DNA of 64,000 bases from an uncultured Alphaproteobacteria bacterium (GCA_937967795.1 CALBSK010000011.1:1-64000), one strand, 5' to 3'. Numbered from the stretch's first letter, positions 18,532-27,221 are shown. Translations and numbers: made by a program. The notes: generated by a model not told the origin, from the sequence alone.

Positions 18532-19293
18532 ATGAAGTCTGCAGTATCTCTTTTCCCCTCACATTCCCTTACCGACGAATATCTTGTGCGAAAGAACCTC
18601 GCAGCGGCTTATCGAATTCTCGCCATGCTAAATATGGATGATTTAACCTATACCCACCTTTCTGCTCGTTTGCCGGGTGCTAATTGGTATTTTATTTACC
18701 CCTTTGGATTGTTGTTTGAGGAAATTACGGCGTCCACTCTTCTCAAAGTTTCCTTAGAAGGTGAGATTTTAGAAGGAAAAGAGAGTGAGTACAATCAAAC
18801 AGGATATGTCATTCATGGGAATATTTTTAAAAATCGCCCAGATGTAAACGCTATTTTTCATTTGCATACAACAGCGGGCGTTGCCGTTTCCGCCATGGAG
18901 TGCGGTCTTCTTCCCTTGAGTCAATTTTCCTTTCATTTTTACAATCGCCTGGCTTATCACCCATATGACTCGCTTGCTCTTGATCACCAACGGCAAGGCA
19001 CAAATTTGGCTCAAGATTTAGGGGATAAAAAAGCATTAATCCTGCAAAATCATGGAACTTTGACCTGTGGGGAAACTATTCATGAAGCTTTTCTTTATGC
19101 ACACTTTTTAGAACAAGCTTGTAAAGTCCAATGCTCAGCTCTTGCAACAGGTCAAAAAATGATCATCCCTCCTCCCCCTGTTTGTGAGCAAGCAGCGCGA
19201 GATCTCCGGGAGTTTGAGCCTGACTTTGGAATTCGAGATTGGACAGCTTTGCTTAGAAAATTAGAGCGGTCTGATCCGAGGTACAGGGATTAA
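18532..19293 (+). CDS. Class II aldolase/adducin-family protein
   Basis: The 253 aa protein has the class II aldolase fold. HLHTTAGVAVSAM supplies two metal-binding His residues, LILQNHGTLTCG another, and a late HFLEQACKVQ segment completes the domain. Members act on sugar phosphates or as decarboxylases; members with this general layout are often left as class II aldolase family, and no substrate can be inferred. A weak promoter-like pair (TTGAAT, 16 bases, TAAGAT) lies at 18423-18450. Its 3' end overlaps the convergent pterin dehydratase gene by 41 bases. Confidence 0.8.
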   Translation: MKSAVSLFPSHSLTDEYLVRKNLAAAYRILAMLNMDDLTYTHLSARLPGANWYFIYPFGLLFEEITASTLLKVSLEGEILEGKESEYNQTGYVIHGNIFKNRPDVNAIFHLHTTAGVAVSAMECGLLPLSQFSFHFYNRLAYHPYDSLALDHQRQGTNLAQDLGDKKALILQNHGTLTCGETIHEAFLYAHFLEQACKVQCSALATGQKMIIPPPPVCEQAARDLREFEPDFGIRDWTALLRKLERSDPRYRD

Positions 19294-19588
19294 GAAAAGC
19301 AAAAGCTGCCTCATCCATATAAAGAGCAAGAGCGATATCTTTTACGCTCACTCCTCCACAGTCATGCGTCTCCAACGTAATATAAATCTTGTTATAAATA
19401 TTAGTCCATTCAGGATGATGATCTGTCTTTTCTGCAAAAAGGGCCACCCGTGTCATGAAAGAAAATGCTTCTGCAAAAGTAGGAAATACATATGTTTTAG
19501 TAATAACTTTACCTTTTTTATCTTCTTTCCATCCTGAAAGATTTTTAAGGGCTTCATGAAGCTCAGAAGGAGAAAGTCTTTCAGCCAT
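19253..19588 (-). CDS. phhB: 4a-hydroxytetrahydrobiopterin dehydratase (pterin carbinolamine dehydratase)
   Basis: Small dehydratase (111 aa) acting on pterin-4a-carbinolamine, normally coupled to aromatic amino acid hydroxylases. The conserved KTDHHPEWTNIYNK segment and LETHDCGGVSVKD contain the active-site histidines. The C terminus runs on for 16 or so residues past the usual end (CTSDQTALIF), inside the convergent aldolase gene, which may reflect a lost stop codon. It overlaps rpe by eight bases. No hydroxylase is nearby, so its substrate context is unknown. Confidence 0.88.
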   Translation of the reverse strand: MAERLSPSELHEALKNLSGWKEDKKGKVITKTYVFPTFAEAFSFMTRVALFAEKTDHHPEWTNIYNKIYITLETHDCGGVSVKDIALALYMDEAAFAFLNPCTSDQTALIF

Positions 19589-20246
19589 GTGTACCTCTTA
19601 AAGCTTTAATATTTTTACCATAGTCAAGAGAATCTCCGTTATTGAAAATAGCATTTCCCGCCACCAGAATATCAACACCTTCCTTAATGACTAAGGGTGC
19701 TGTTAACGGAGAAATGCCCCCATCCACTTCCAACAGGATATCTCGATTTGTGTCGTCAATCAGTTTCCGGACTTCTCTGATTTTCTGAAGTTGGGTGTCA
19801 AGAAAAATCTGTCCACCAAATCCTGGGTTCACGGTCATAACAAGGATCAGATCGACAATAGGTAAAAGAGGCCTTACGATTTCAACAGACGTGCCAGGAT
19901 TAAGAGCAATCCCTGCTTTGCACCCGGCTTCTTTGATAACCTGCAAAGTCCGGTAAATATGAGGTCCTGCTTCGGGGTGCACGGTTAAAATATCAGCCCC
20001 TGCCACGGCAAAATCCTCTATAAAATCATCAATAGGAGAGATCATCAAATGGACGTCAAAAGGAAGGGCTGTCCACGGTCGCAACTTTCCTATGACAGGG
20101 GCTCCAAAGGTGAGGTTAGGGACAAAATGTCCATCCATTACATCAAGGTGAATCATATCGGAAAAGGGTTCTATAGCTTTGATTTCTTCACCCAACCGAG
20201 AAAAATCAGCGGAGAGCAGAGAGGGAGAAATTTGAATGGGTCGCAT
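19581..20246 (-). CDS. rpe: Ribulose-phosphate 3-epimerase
   Basis: Interconverts ribulose 5-phosphate and xylulose 5-phosphate in the pentose phosphate pathway. SPSLLSADFSRL at the N terminus, HLDVMDGHFVPNLTFG (metal ligands), VMTVNPGFGGQ and LEVDGGI are all present. Length 221 aa is normal. First of a two-gene minus-strand unit with phhB. Confidence 0.95.
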   Translation of the reverse strand: MRPIQISPSLLSADFSRLGEEIKAIEPFSDMIHLDVMDGHFVPNLTFGAPVIGKLRPWTALPFDVHLMISPIDDFIEDFAVAGADILTVHPEAGPHIYRTLQVIKEAGCKAGIALNPGTSVEIVRPLLPIVDLILVMTVNPGFGGQIFLDTQLQKIREVRKLIDDTNRDILLEVDGGISPLTAPLVIKEGVDILVAGNAIFNNGDSLDYGKNIKALRGTHG

Positions 20247-20748
20247 TTATGCTCTTATTCCTTATATTTTTTGTGAGATTTCTTGCTCTCTAAGAAGGAT
20301 GATAGAAAACAAACACTCGATATCATTAGAGGCCTCATTTGCCGCCGCCGTAATCTAGAAAAGTCACAAAGATGTGGATTGCTTCTCTCCCTCTCGTCTC
20401 GGCGAAGCCTGACTTGTGGACCCGCCATGAGAGGAGGTAGATATACTTTTACTTATATTCTATGGCTCTGACCTTCGAAGATCTTGTTCTCTCATCAACT
20501 TTGCTGTAGTAAAGTCACCACTTGTCTCCCTACGATACCATCCCTAAGGATAAACCTCCCCTATTTTACATTTAATGATTCTTACGCATTCTTCTCCAAG
20601 AGTCAAATTTTTTAATTGGTGGTTTAATATAACTTCTATACTCATGATGAATAAAGCATCCGTTATGTATCCGGCTTTTAAAGGAGAAATCTTTTAGGGG
20701 TATCCTTTTTTTATTCCCAAAGAAGGTTGCCTCCGCTAAGATTTATTT
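20247..20748. other. 502-base gap between rpe and ccmA
   Basis: Divergent intergenic region with no convincing gene. It contains a GC-rich patch (about 20330-20440) that stands out from the AT-rich flanks and includes a palindromic element, listed separately. The ccmA side is AT-rich, with TATACT at 20637-20642 as a possible -10 and no good -35. A ribosome binding site for ccmA is not obvious. Confidence 0.4.
20390..20434. repeat. GC-rich palindromic element
   Basis: CCTCTC (20390-20395) pairs with GAGAGG (20429-20434), and the inner GGCG (20401-20404) pairs with CGCC (20423-20426). The words just before it (GTGGATTGCTTC, 20373-20385) recall the dispersed palindromic elements of Rickettsia-like genomes. 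Only one copy is seen here, so calling it a dispersed repeat is an inference. Confidence 0.35.
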
Positions 20749-21345
20749 ATGCTTGAAGGGAAAAAGATTTCGTATACGCGTGGGAGCATCTCTCTTTTTT
20801 CAAACCTTTCTTTTGCCGTAACAAAAGGAGAAAGGTTGGTGGTTAAGGGAGTCAATGGGTCGGGGAAGTCGACGTTTCTCCGTCTTCTGACCGGTCTGAT
20901 ACATCCTCCTGTTAAGGGACTTTTTTGGGAAGGGGAAGAATTAAAACGTCAAAATCTCCTCCTTTATCAACAAAATCTTTTATATGTTGGGCATAAACTG
21001 TGTCTTCATCATGACGCTCTTCTCAACGATCAACTTTGCCTCTGGCAAGGGCTTTACAACATTTCAAAAGCATCCCTTGAATATGCCTTACAAATATGGG
21101 GTGTGGCTGCTTTTAAAAATAAAAAGATTTCTCATCTTTCTCAAGGGCAACAAAAGCGCCTCAGTTTGAGTCGATGTAGCTGGCTCAATCGTTCTTTATG
21201 GATTTTGGATGAACCTCACGTTGGATTAGATCTGGAAGGAAAAGTAACTCTCGATCACATTCTCAATCACCATCAGCAAAAGAACGGCTTGGTGATACTC
21301 GCGACCCATGATCCTGTTTCCACTTCAAAAGAGATTATTTTATGA
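20749..21345 (+). CDS. ccmA: Heme exporter ATP-binding protein CcmA
   Basis: ATPase of the CcmABCD complex that releases holo-CcmE during cytochrome c maturation. Walker A is KGVNGSGKSTFLRLL, the signature LSQGQQKRLSLSR, and Walker B LWILDEPHVGLD; the late His is in ATHDP. Length 198 aa is typical. It begins the ccmABCDEF-H run, all plus strand, with ccmB overlapping by four bases. Confidence 0.93.
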   Translation: MLEGKKISYTRGSISLFSNLSFAVTKGERLVVKGVNGSGKSTFLRLLTGLIHPPVKGLFWEGEELKRQNLLLYQQNLLYVGHKLCLHHDALLNDQLCLWQGLYNISKASLEYALQIWGVAAFKNKKISHLSQGQQKRLSLSRCSWLNRSLWILDEPHVGLDLEGKVTLDHILNHHQQKNGLVILATHDPVSTSKEIIL

Positions 21346-21992
21346 TAAGGAGAGAGGTTCGTCATCTTTACCTTCACAAAGGAACTCTCTTTGCCACACT
21401 TACTTTCTTTGCTCTTTCTCTTTTTTGTGTCTCCTTAGCCCTTGGACCTGAGGAAAAAATCTTGAGACTGACCACTCCTGCCCTTTGCTGGATTTTGGCT
21501 ATTCTTACAACTCTTTTTTCAACCCCTCTTCTTTTAAAGGATGAAGCTCAGCAAGGTCTCTTAGATGAAATCCTTTTGCAACCTCTTTTGCCCGCTTTCA
21601 CCCTCCTCTCCAAAATAGGAGCGGAGTCTCTTTTACTGGGGTTCCCTTTAATTATTTTTGGTGGGCTCTTTTCTCCTTTTTTTGCTCTTTCCTTCTCTGA
21701 AACTCTTACATTGGCACTGACGCTTTTAATTGGCTTTCCTGCCCTGAGCGCGTTGGGAATTTTAGGGGGATTATTAACATTGAATACCCGAGGAGGAGGT
21801 ATTTTAATAGCTCTCCTGATTCTTCCTTTAACATTGCCTCTTTTTCTTCTTTCTCTTATCTGCATGGAAAAGGTACGATTAGATCTTGATTCTTTACCAC
21901 CTTTCTGTCTCCTTATGGGAGTAGCGCTTTTGCTGACGATCATTTCAGTCAGTGCAGGAAGTTGGGCACTTCGGTTTGCAGTTGAGGAATAG
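21342..21992 (+). CDS. ccmB: Heme exporter membrane protein CcmB
   Basis: Integral membrane partner of CcmA (216 aa, about six hydrophobic segments). Family blocks seen: FALSLFCVSLALGPE near the N terminus, the LLKDEAQQGLLDEILLQPL cytosolic segment and LGGLLTLNTRGGGILIALLI. Position between ccmA and ccmC supports the call. Confidence 0.9.
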   Translation: MIRREVRHLYLHKGTLFATLTFFALSLFCVSLALGPEEKILRLTTPALCWILAILTTLFSTPLLLKDEAQQGLLDEILLQPLLPAFTLLSKIGAESLLLGFPLIIFGGLFSPFFALSFSETLTLALTLLIGFPALSALGILGGLLTLNTRGGGILIALLILPLTLPLFLLSLICMEKVRLDLDSLPPFCLLMGVALLLTIISVSAGSWALRFAVEE

Positions 21993-21993
21993 T

Positions 21994-22707
21994 ATGAAAT
22001 ACAGATGGGCACGGCCGAATTTTTTCCTCAAGATTACAACACCTCTTTTGCCCGTGTCCTTCATCCTTACCCTTCTTTTCCTCACCGGGGGGCTTTATTT
22101 AGGTCTTATCGCGTCCCCTCCCGACTATCTTCAAGGGGATGGGATGCGTATCATGTATGTTCATGTACCGGCTTCTTGGATCGCAAGTTTAATTTATGCA
22201 TTTTTAGCGCTTATGAGCTTTTTTGCGTTCGTCTGGCGGCATCTTTTAGCGGAAGTTTTGGCAATAAGTTCTGTTCCGATTGGGGCTCTTTTCACAGGGC
22301 TCAGTCTTGTCACAGGAGCTTTATGGGGGAAACCTATGTGGGGAACTTATTGGGTGTGGGATGCCCGACTAACATCCGTGTTGGTTCTCCTTTTTCTTTA
22401 TGGGGGATATTGGGCTCTTTATAAATCTTATTCTCGGCCTGAACAGGGGATACGGGCGGCCTCTCTCCTGGCCCTTGTGGGGGTCATTAATCTTCCTATT
22501 ATTAAAGGATCCGTTGAGTGGTGGAATACACTTCATCAACCGGCGAGTCTAATAAAGCTTTCGAGCCCTTCGATTGATCCCTCTATGCTTACGCCACTTT
22601 TACTCATGGCAGGGGCCTATTTTTTTTATTTTATAACCTTGCTTATGATCCGAACCCGCACAGAATTAAATACACGCAAACTTCTTATTTTGGAGGCAAA
22701 GAAATGA
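21994..22707 (+). CDS. ccmC: Heme transfer protein CcmC
   Basis: Membrane protein of 237 aa that loads heme on CcmE. It has six hydrophobic segments, the HVPASWIA histidine early on, and the tryptophan-rich motif WGTYWVWDARLTS. A further histidine is in WWNTLHQPAS. I place the start at the ATG at 21994, one base after the ccmB stop and preceded by GAGG, rather than a GTG at 21952 inside ccmB. It overlaps ccmD by four bases. Confidence 0.93.
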   Translation: MKYRWARPNFFLKITTPLLPVSFILTLLFLTGGLYLGLIASPPDYLQGDGMRIMYVHVPASWIASLIYAFLALMSFFAFVWRHLLAEVLAISSVPIGALFTGLSLVTGALWGKPMWGTYWVWDARLTSVLVLLFLYGGYWALYKSYSRPEQGIRAASLLALVGVINLPIIKGSVEWWNTLHQPASLIKLSSPSIDPSMLTPLLLMAGAYFFYFITLLMIRTRTELNTRKLLILEAKK

Positions 22708-22847
22708 GTATTTCTACCCCCTATCTCACCTATATTTTAGGAGCCTATGGGGTGACTCTTTTCAGTTTATGCCTTTTCTTAGGATGGACAATTTTTCAAT
22801 GGAAAAAATCGATTCACCAATTAAATAATTCTTCTCATGAAACCTAA
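22704..22847 (+). CDS. ccmD: Small membrane protein CcmD
   Basis: Reading frame of 47 codons between ccmC and ccmE, too short for standard ORF cut-offs. It has one hydrophobic segment (TYILGAYGVTLFSLCLFLGW) followed by a basic stretch (WKKSIHQ), the CcmD layout. The conserved Tyr in the periplasmic part (GAYG) is present. It overlaps ccmC by four bases (ATGA) and ccmE by eleven, and GGAGG lies seven bases before the ATG. Identification rests on position and topology; CcmD sequences are poorly conserved. Confidence 0.85.
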   Translation: MSISTPYLTYILGAYGVTLFSLCLFLGWTIFQWKKSIHQLNNSSHET

Positions 22848-23271
22848 ACATCAACGTCTTATCCTCATTATTTTGGCCTTCTTAGGTTTGGGGGGGGCCT
22901 CTTTTTTTATCCTTTCGGCTTTTCAAGAGGCTCTTGTTTTTTACTATGTACCTTCTGATCATTGCCAAAAAAAAATGAACTCAAAGCAATGCATTCGCAT
23001 GGGAGGGCTCGTAAAACCCCACTCGGTCCATGTCACGGGCAAGACGGTAAGTTTTGAGATTACGGACCAAAAAGCATCTATTCAAGTTCATTATCAAGGG
23101 GTGTTGCCAGATCTTTTTCGAGAAGGCCAAGGAGTTGTTGCAGAAGGGTATCTTTTAGGACCAAACCTCTTTGAAGCAAAATCAATTTTAGCAAAGCATG
23201 ACGAAAAATATATGCCAAAAGAAGTTGCAGATCGATTAAAAGAGAAGGGTATCTGGCGCAATGCTGAGTGA
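22837..23271 (+). CDS. ccmE: Cytochrome c maturation heme chaperone CcmE
   Basis: Membrane-anchored periplasmic protein that carries heme covalently on His121 within the HDEKY (HxxxY) motif. An N-terminal anchor covers about residues 8-28, then the OB-fold domain (RMGGLVKPHSV, VHYQGVLPDLFREGQGVVAEG). Length 144 aa is typical. It overlaps ccmD upstream and ccmF downstream. A G8 run lies near its start (22889-22897 region). Confidence 0.94.
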   Translation: MKPKHQRLILIILAFLGLGGASFFILSAFQEALVFYYVPSDHCQKKMNSKQCIRMGGLVKPHSVHVTGKTVSFEITDQKASIQVHYQGVLPDLFREGQGVVAEGYLLGPNLFEAKSILAKHDEKYMPKEVADRLKEKGIWRNAE

Positions 23272-25438
23272 ATTGGGCAATTTCTTCTTGGTCATCGGCC
23301 TCGGATTTTCCTGTGTGCAAGTCTTAGCCTCTTTTTGGGGGACTATGAGAAATAACTCAAAATATTTGAAGTTGGGTCAGATTGCAGCATTCTTTCAAGG
23401 AGGATGGATAAGCGCTTCTTTTCTTACGTTGGTGACAGCTTTTTGGATCTGCGATTTTTCAATCTTAACGGTAGCTCTCCATGACCATACCCATCTTCCT
23501 TGGGCCTATCGAATGGCGGCAACGTGGGGAAATCACGAAGGATCTCTTCTTCTTTTTGTTCTCATTCTGTCAGGTATTAGTGTCCTACAAGCCGCTCTTC
23601 TTCAGTCTTCCCTTTTTCGGGCGCGTACATTGACCATCCAAGGGCTATTAATCGTTTTGTTTTTAGTCTTCCTCATCATAACATCGAACCCTTTTATATC
23701 TCTTCCTTTCTCTCTACCTGAAGGGAATTCTTTGAATCCGTTGCTCCAAGATCGGGGACTTCTGTTTCATCCCCCTCTTCTTTATTTAGGATATGTGGGT
23801 TTTTCTGCCCCCTTCTCCTTGGCTCTCGCAGCCTTGTGGGGAGGAGAAAACGTTAAAATATGGAATCCTATCGTCCGTCCTTGGGCCCTTCTTGCCTGGG
23901 GAGCTCTTACGGCAGGGATAACCCTCGGCAGCTGGTGGGCTTACTATGAGCTTGGGTGGGGAGGATGGTGGTTCTGGGATCCTGTTGAAAATGCTTCATT
24001 TATGCCATGGCTTGCAGGAACGGCTCTCCTTCATACGCTTCGAACAGAAACACTTTATCGCTTTAGCCTTTTTTTAAGCCTGCTGACCTTTGAGATGAGC
24101 CTTTTGGGAACTTTTTTAGTGCGCTCAGGGCTTATTGCTTCTGTTCATTCCTTTGCGCAAGATCCTGAACGAGGATATTTTATTCTTTGTCTGTTAGGAG
24201 GAATTATGGGGTTTTCTTTTTTCATGTGGGCCTGGAAAACGCCTCATCTTCAAAGATCTTCCTTCGTGCTTTTTTCTCGTCAGGGAGCGCTTCTTTTTAA
24301 TTCTGTTTTTTTAGGCGGAGGGCTTGCAATCGTTATCTTAGGAACTCTTTATCCTCTATGGAGTGATTGGATGTGGGGAGAAAAAGTAGCGGTAGGAGCG
24401 CCGTATTTTGAAAGGACATTTATTCCTTTGATGATTCCTTTTTTGATTTGTATTCCGGTGGGCTCTCTTTTAAGAGAAAAGGAAGAACTCCTTTTCCCTC
24501 TCTTGATCATGCCTTTAACCGTAGCCTTAGGAGTTAGTGTGAGTCTTCTCTATGTTCTTAATCCTCTTTCTCTTTGGGCCTTTATGGGTATTGGAGTGGG
24601 GATCTGGGTCTTGGGGGGAACAACTATTGCTTTTTTCCAAAAGCGCCTTTCCTTAGGACCCACACTGGCCCATCTCGGTGTTGCCATTTCCCTCTTAGGC
24701 GTAAGCGTTGCCGGTGGATTCCGCATGGATGAAAGCCGCATCCTGGGGTTTAAAGAAAGCCTCTGCGTTGGTGGAACACCATTCACTTTTCAGGACATTC
24801 AACAAGGGAAAGGTTCTACCTATCTTTATGAAAAAGCCATCCTTACATCTCCACGGGGTAGTTTGACCCCAGAAAAAAGATTTTATCAACCTCAAAATTC
24901 TTTACTAACTGAAACGGCCATCTGGACGAATGGCTTTAAAGACATTTACGCTATCTTAGGTCCTTATCAAGGAAAGAATCGATGGCTCATCAGAATTTCT
25001 TCCATTCCTTTAGCTCCTTGGATTTGGGGGGGGGGAATACTCATGGTTTTAGGCGCCTTTTTTTCTTTTATGAACTGCAGGCAAATTTTAGTTTTGCTTT
25101 TCCTTTTTTCCCCAACTTTTGCTTTTGCCGGGGAAACGATTGAAGGAAGAGCTTCTGCCCTCTACAAAGAGGTCCGTTGTCCAGTCTGTGCGGGGCAATC
25201 CATTGTAGAATCAGAGGATCCCGAATCAAAAGCTTTGAAAGGATTTATAGTAGAGCAATTAAAAGAAGGTAAGTCGGATGAAATGATTCGGGATGAAATT
25301 CGAACCCTTTTCGGAGATGACATTCTTTTTCGTCCCCCCTTTCAAGGCAAAACTCTTTTTTTATGGCTCTCTCCCTTTGGCCTCTTTCTTCTGGTGCTTA
25401 TAGGATTTTTATGGAAGTATCGAGCTCGAAGGAAATAA
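23261..25438 (+). CDS. ccmF: CcmF-CcmH fusion: heme lyase membrane subunit joined to thiol-reductase subunit
   Basis: The 725 aa protein has residues 1 to about 603 as CcmF, with many membrane segments, the WGGWWFWDPVENASFMPW heme-handling motif and HPPLLYLGYVG. Residues from about 604 form a CcmH: a former signal peptide (MNCRQILVLLFLFSPTFAFA) now acting as a membrane segment, the RCPVCAGQSI motif with Cys640 and Cys643, and a C-terminal membrane helix. CcmF and CcmH act together in heme ligation, so the fusion is sensible. The internal ATG at 25070 has no ribosome binding site, which supports a true fusion. A G10 run lies at 25026-25035, just before the junction. ccmG and ccmI are missing from the cluster. 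Confidence 0.92.
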   Translation: MLSELGNFFLVIGLGFSCVQVLASFWGTMRNNSKYLKLGQIAAFFQGGWISASFLTLVTAFWICDFSILTVALHDHTHLPWAYRMAATWGNHEGSLLLFVLILSGISVLQAALLQSSLFRARTLTIQGLLIVLFLVFLIITSNPFISLPFSLPEGNSLNPLLQDRGLLFHPPLLYLGYVGFSAPFSLALAALWGGENVKIWNPIVRPWALLAWGALTAGITLGSWWAYYELGWGGWWFWDPVENASFMPWLAGTALLHTLRTETLYRFSLFLSLLTFEMSLLGTFLVRSGLIASVHSFAQDPERGYFILCLLGGIMGFSFFMWAWKTPHLQRSSFVLFSRQGALLFNSVFLGGGLAIVILGTLYPLWSDWMWGEKVAVGAPYFERTFIPLMIPFLICIPVGSLLREKEELLFPLLIMPLTVALGVSVSLLYVLNPLSLWAFMGIGVGIWVLGGTTIAFFQKRLSLGPTLAHLGVAISLLGVSVAGGFRMDESRILGFKESLCVGGTPFTFQDIQQGKGSTYLYEKAILTSPRGSLTPEKRFYQPQNSLLTETAIWTNGFKDIYAILGPYQGKNRWLIRISSIPLAPWIWGGGILMVLGAFFSFMNCRQILVLLFLFSPTFAFAGETIEGRASALYKEVRCPVCAGQSIVESEDPESKALKGFIVEQLKEGKSDEMIRDEIRTLFGDDILFRPPFQGKTLFLWLSPFGLFLLVLIGFLWKYRARRK

Positions 25439-25472
25439 GTTTACATTTTGAGTCCTCCCCCTTTTCAAGAGA

Positions 25473-26258
25473 TTAACCTATCCTTCTCGCTTTTTCAGCA
25501 ATTTCTTTTACATTAGAGGTGGTTTTGTAATATGAAAGTATTTCTTCTGTTTCTCCGAAGGCTTTAATTTCACCGTGTTCTAATAGCATAACTTTATTAC
25601 AAAGCTGTCTTAAAAGACTTTCTGAATGGGTCGAAAAAACTAGAATTCCACTTCTTTCAATTAAAGACAACAGTCTATTAACGGCTTTACTCGTAAAAAG
25701 CTTGTCTCCTGCTCCAAAAACCTCATCAATAAGTAAAATCTCTGGTGTGCCTTCTGTTGCAACCGCAAACCCAACTCGAACTTTCATACCTGCAGAATAG
25801 GTACGCATAGGAACGTACAAATAGTCTCCTAGCTCGGTGAATTCCGCCATAGTTTTTAAAGATTTCTTTGTTTCAGAAATTGATTTTCCACGAACAACGC
25901 TAGAAATATAAAGATTCTCAAATCCCGTCATATCCTCATAAGTTCCTAAAAGGATATCGAAAAGAGTAGCTATTTTTCCTTTAATTTGAATCTTTCCAGA
26001 AGCAGGGCTATATATTCCCCCTAATAGTTTAAGGAGAGTCGTTTTTCCTGACCCGTTATGCCCAATTAATCCCAAACGATCTCCATGTTTCAAAGAAAAA
26101 GAAATATTTTTTAGAGCAGAAACAGATAAATTATTACCCCCCTTTTTCTTAAGGCTCCCTCCTGTTGCTGCCTTAAGAAAAGAATTCCTTATAGAAAAAG
26201 ATTGGGCATTATAGATAGGAAATTCAACATTAACTTTTTCTAGTTTTATAAACGTCAT
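25473..26258 (-). CDS. ABC-2 polysaccharide/O-antigen-type exporter, ATP-binding subunit
   Basis: The 261 aa ATPase of the Wzt/TagH/KpsT group has Walker A GHNGSGKTTLLKLL, the YSAGMKVRVGFAVAT signature typical of polysaccharide exporters, Walker B PEILLIDEVFGAGD, and the STHSE switch. The C-terminal carbohydrate-binding domain of long Wzt proteins is absent. I chose the ATG at 26258; the frame can also open at a TTG at 26273, which overlaps the permease. The exported glycan is not known, and no glycosyltransferase is nearby. Confidence 0.85.
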   Translation of the reverse strand: MTFIKLEKVNVEFPIYNAQSFSIRNSFLKAATGGSLKKKGGNNLSVSALKNISFSLKHGDRLGLIGHNGSGKTTLLKLLGGIYSPASGKIQIKGKIATLFDILLGTYEDMTGFENLYISSVVRGKSISETKKSLKTMAEFTELGDYLYVPMRTYSAGMKVRVGFAVATEGTPEILLIDEVFGAGDKLFTSKAVNRLLSLIERSGILVFSTHSESLLRQLCNKVMLLEHGEIKAFGETEEILSYYKTTSNVKEIAEKARRIG

Positions 26259-26263
26259 TTTAA

Positions 26264-27055
26264 TTACATCCAAAATACAATTCGATTAATATATTTTTTA
26301 TATAAAGATAAAGAAATTGGTAATCCTACTAGCAAAATTCCAATTACGACTAGATAGCTCTCAAAAGAGGGAGATTCCCCTAGCAGAGGGGCCCGAACAA
26401 TACTAATCATATGAGCAAAAGGATTAAAATTCACAATGGCTCTACGGCTTCCTTGGATCATATCTGCTTTCCACATAATGGGAGTCGCCATCATGATTAA
26501 TGTTAAAAGGTTAGTTACAATAGGTGTAATATCGCGATAGCGTGTTGAAAGAATTCCAAGAAAAATACTTACCCAAAACCCATTAAGAATGAGCAATATT
26601 ATGCCAGGGAAAACCCACAGAATTTCAAAATGAATGTTTTTATTACACAGAATAAAGATAGCAATTATAACAATCGCATTATGAATCATAATAATAAGAT
26701 TCCTAGAAATCATCGTCATAACGTGAGTAAAATAAGAAACTCTTACGTTACGAATGATCATTGATTGAGAGATAAATACAGAACACCCTTCATTAAGGAC
26801 TGAAGCTATAAATATCCATATAACCATCCCGGTAGCCACATAAGGAAGAAACTCTTTTAAACTTGTTCCAAAAATAGAACCCCAAACCAACCCCATTCCT
26901 AGAATAGTAATCGCTGTTCCCAATGTTAGCCAGAAAGGACCAATAACTGTTCTTCTATAACGTGTCTTAATATCATAAAAAGCAAGGAGGAGCCAGACGT
27001 GGTTATTTTTAAAACATTCTCGAAGATCGTTTAAGATAATATTAGAAGGAAACAA
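26264..27055 (-). CDS. ABC-2 polysaccharide/O-antigen-type exporter, permease
   Basis: Membrane subunit (263 aa, six hydrophobic segments) of the Wzm/TagG/KpsM family. The N-terminal LLLAFYDIKTRYRRTVIGPFW block is diagnostic, and RYRDITPIVTNLLTLIMMATP is a second family block. The start is TTG at 27055 with GGAG six bases upstream; no in-frame ATG is near. It partners the ATPase that follows directly. Confidence 0.85.
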   Translation of the reverse strand: MFPSNIILNDLRECFKNNHVWLLLAFYDIKTRYRRTVIGPFWLTLGTAITILGMGLVWGSIFGTSLKEFLPYVATGMVIWIFIASVLNEGCSVFISQSMIIRNVRVSYFTHVMTMISRNLIIMIHNAIVIIAIFILCNKNIHFEILWVFPGIILLILNGFWVSIFLGILSTRYRDITPIVTNLLTLIMMATPIMWKADMIQGSRRAIVNFNPFAHMISIVRAPLLGESPSFESYLVVIGILLVGLPISLSLYKKYINRIVFWM

Positions 27056-27221
27056 CCTTTACTCCTTTTTTAGTCGCGTGTTCAAGCCTAAGTTGAAATA
27101 CAATTTACCAAAAGAAAATAGACAATACGAGCTTATAGGAGAAAAATAAAGTATTAAATTACACAAAGACCACATTCAATTTTGAAGGGCGACACGCCTT
27201 AATTTTAGTTACCCATGCAGA

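Noticed and set aside
21548..22012. 154-codon open frame on the minus strand opposite ccmB
   Set aside because: Antisense to a gene with clear family motifs; Arg/Lys/Ser-rich product typical of a mirror frame; no ribosome binding site.
22005..22424. 139-codon plus-strand frame inside ccmC
   Set aside because: Alternative frame of ccmC; the ccmC frame has the WGTYWVWD motif and six membrane helices.
25070..25438. Independent ccmH gene starting at the internal ATG
   Set aside because: No ribosome binding site precedes it (the nearest AGG is too far upstream) and the CcmF frame continues without a stop.
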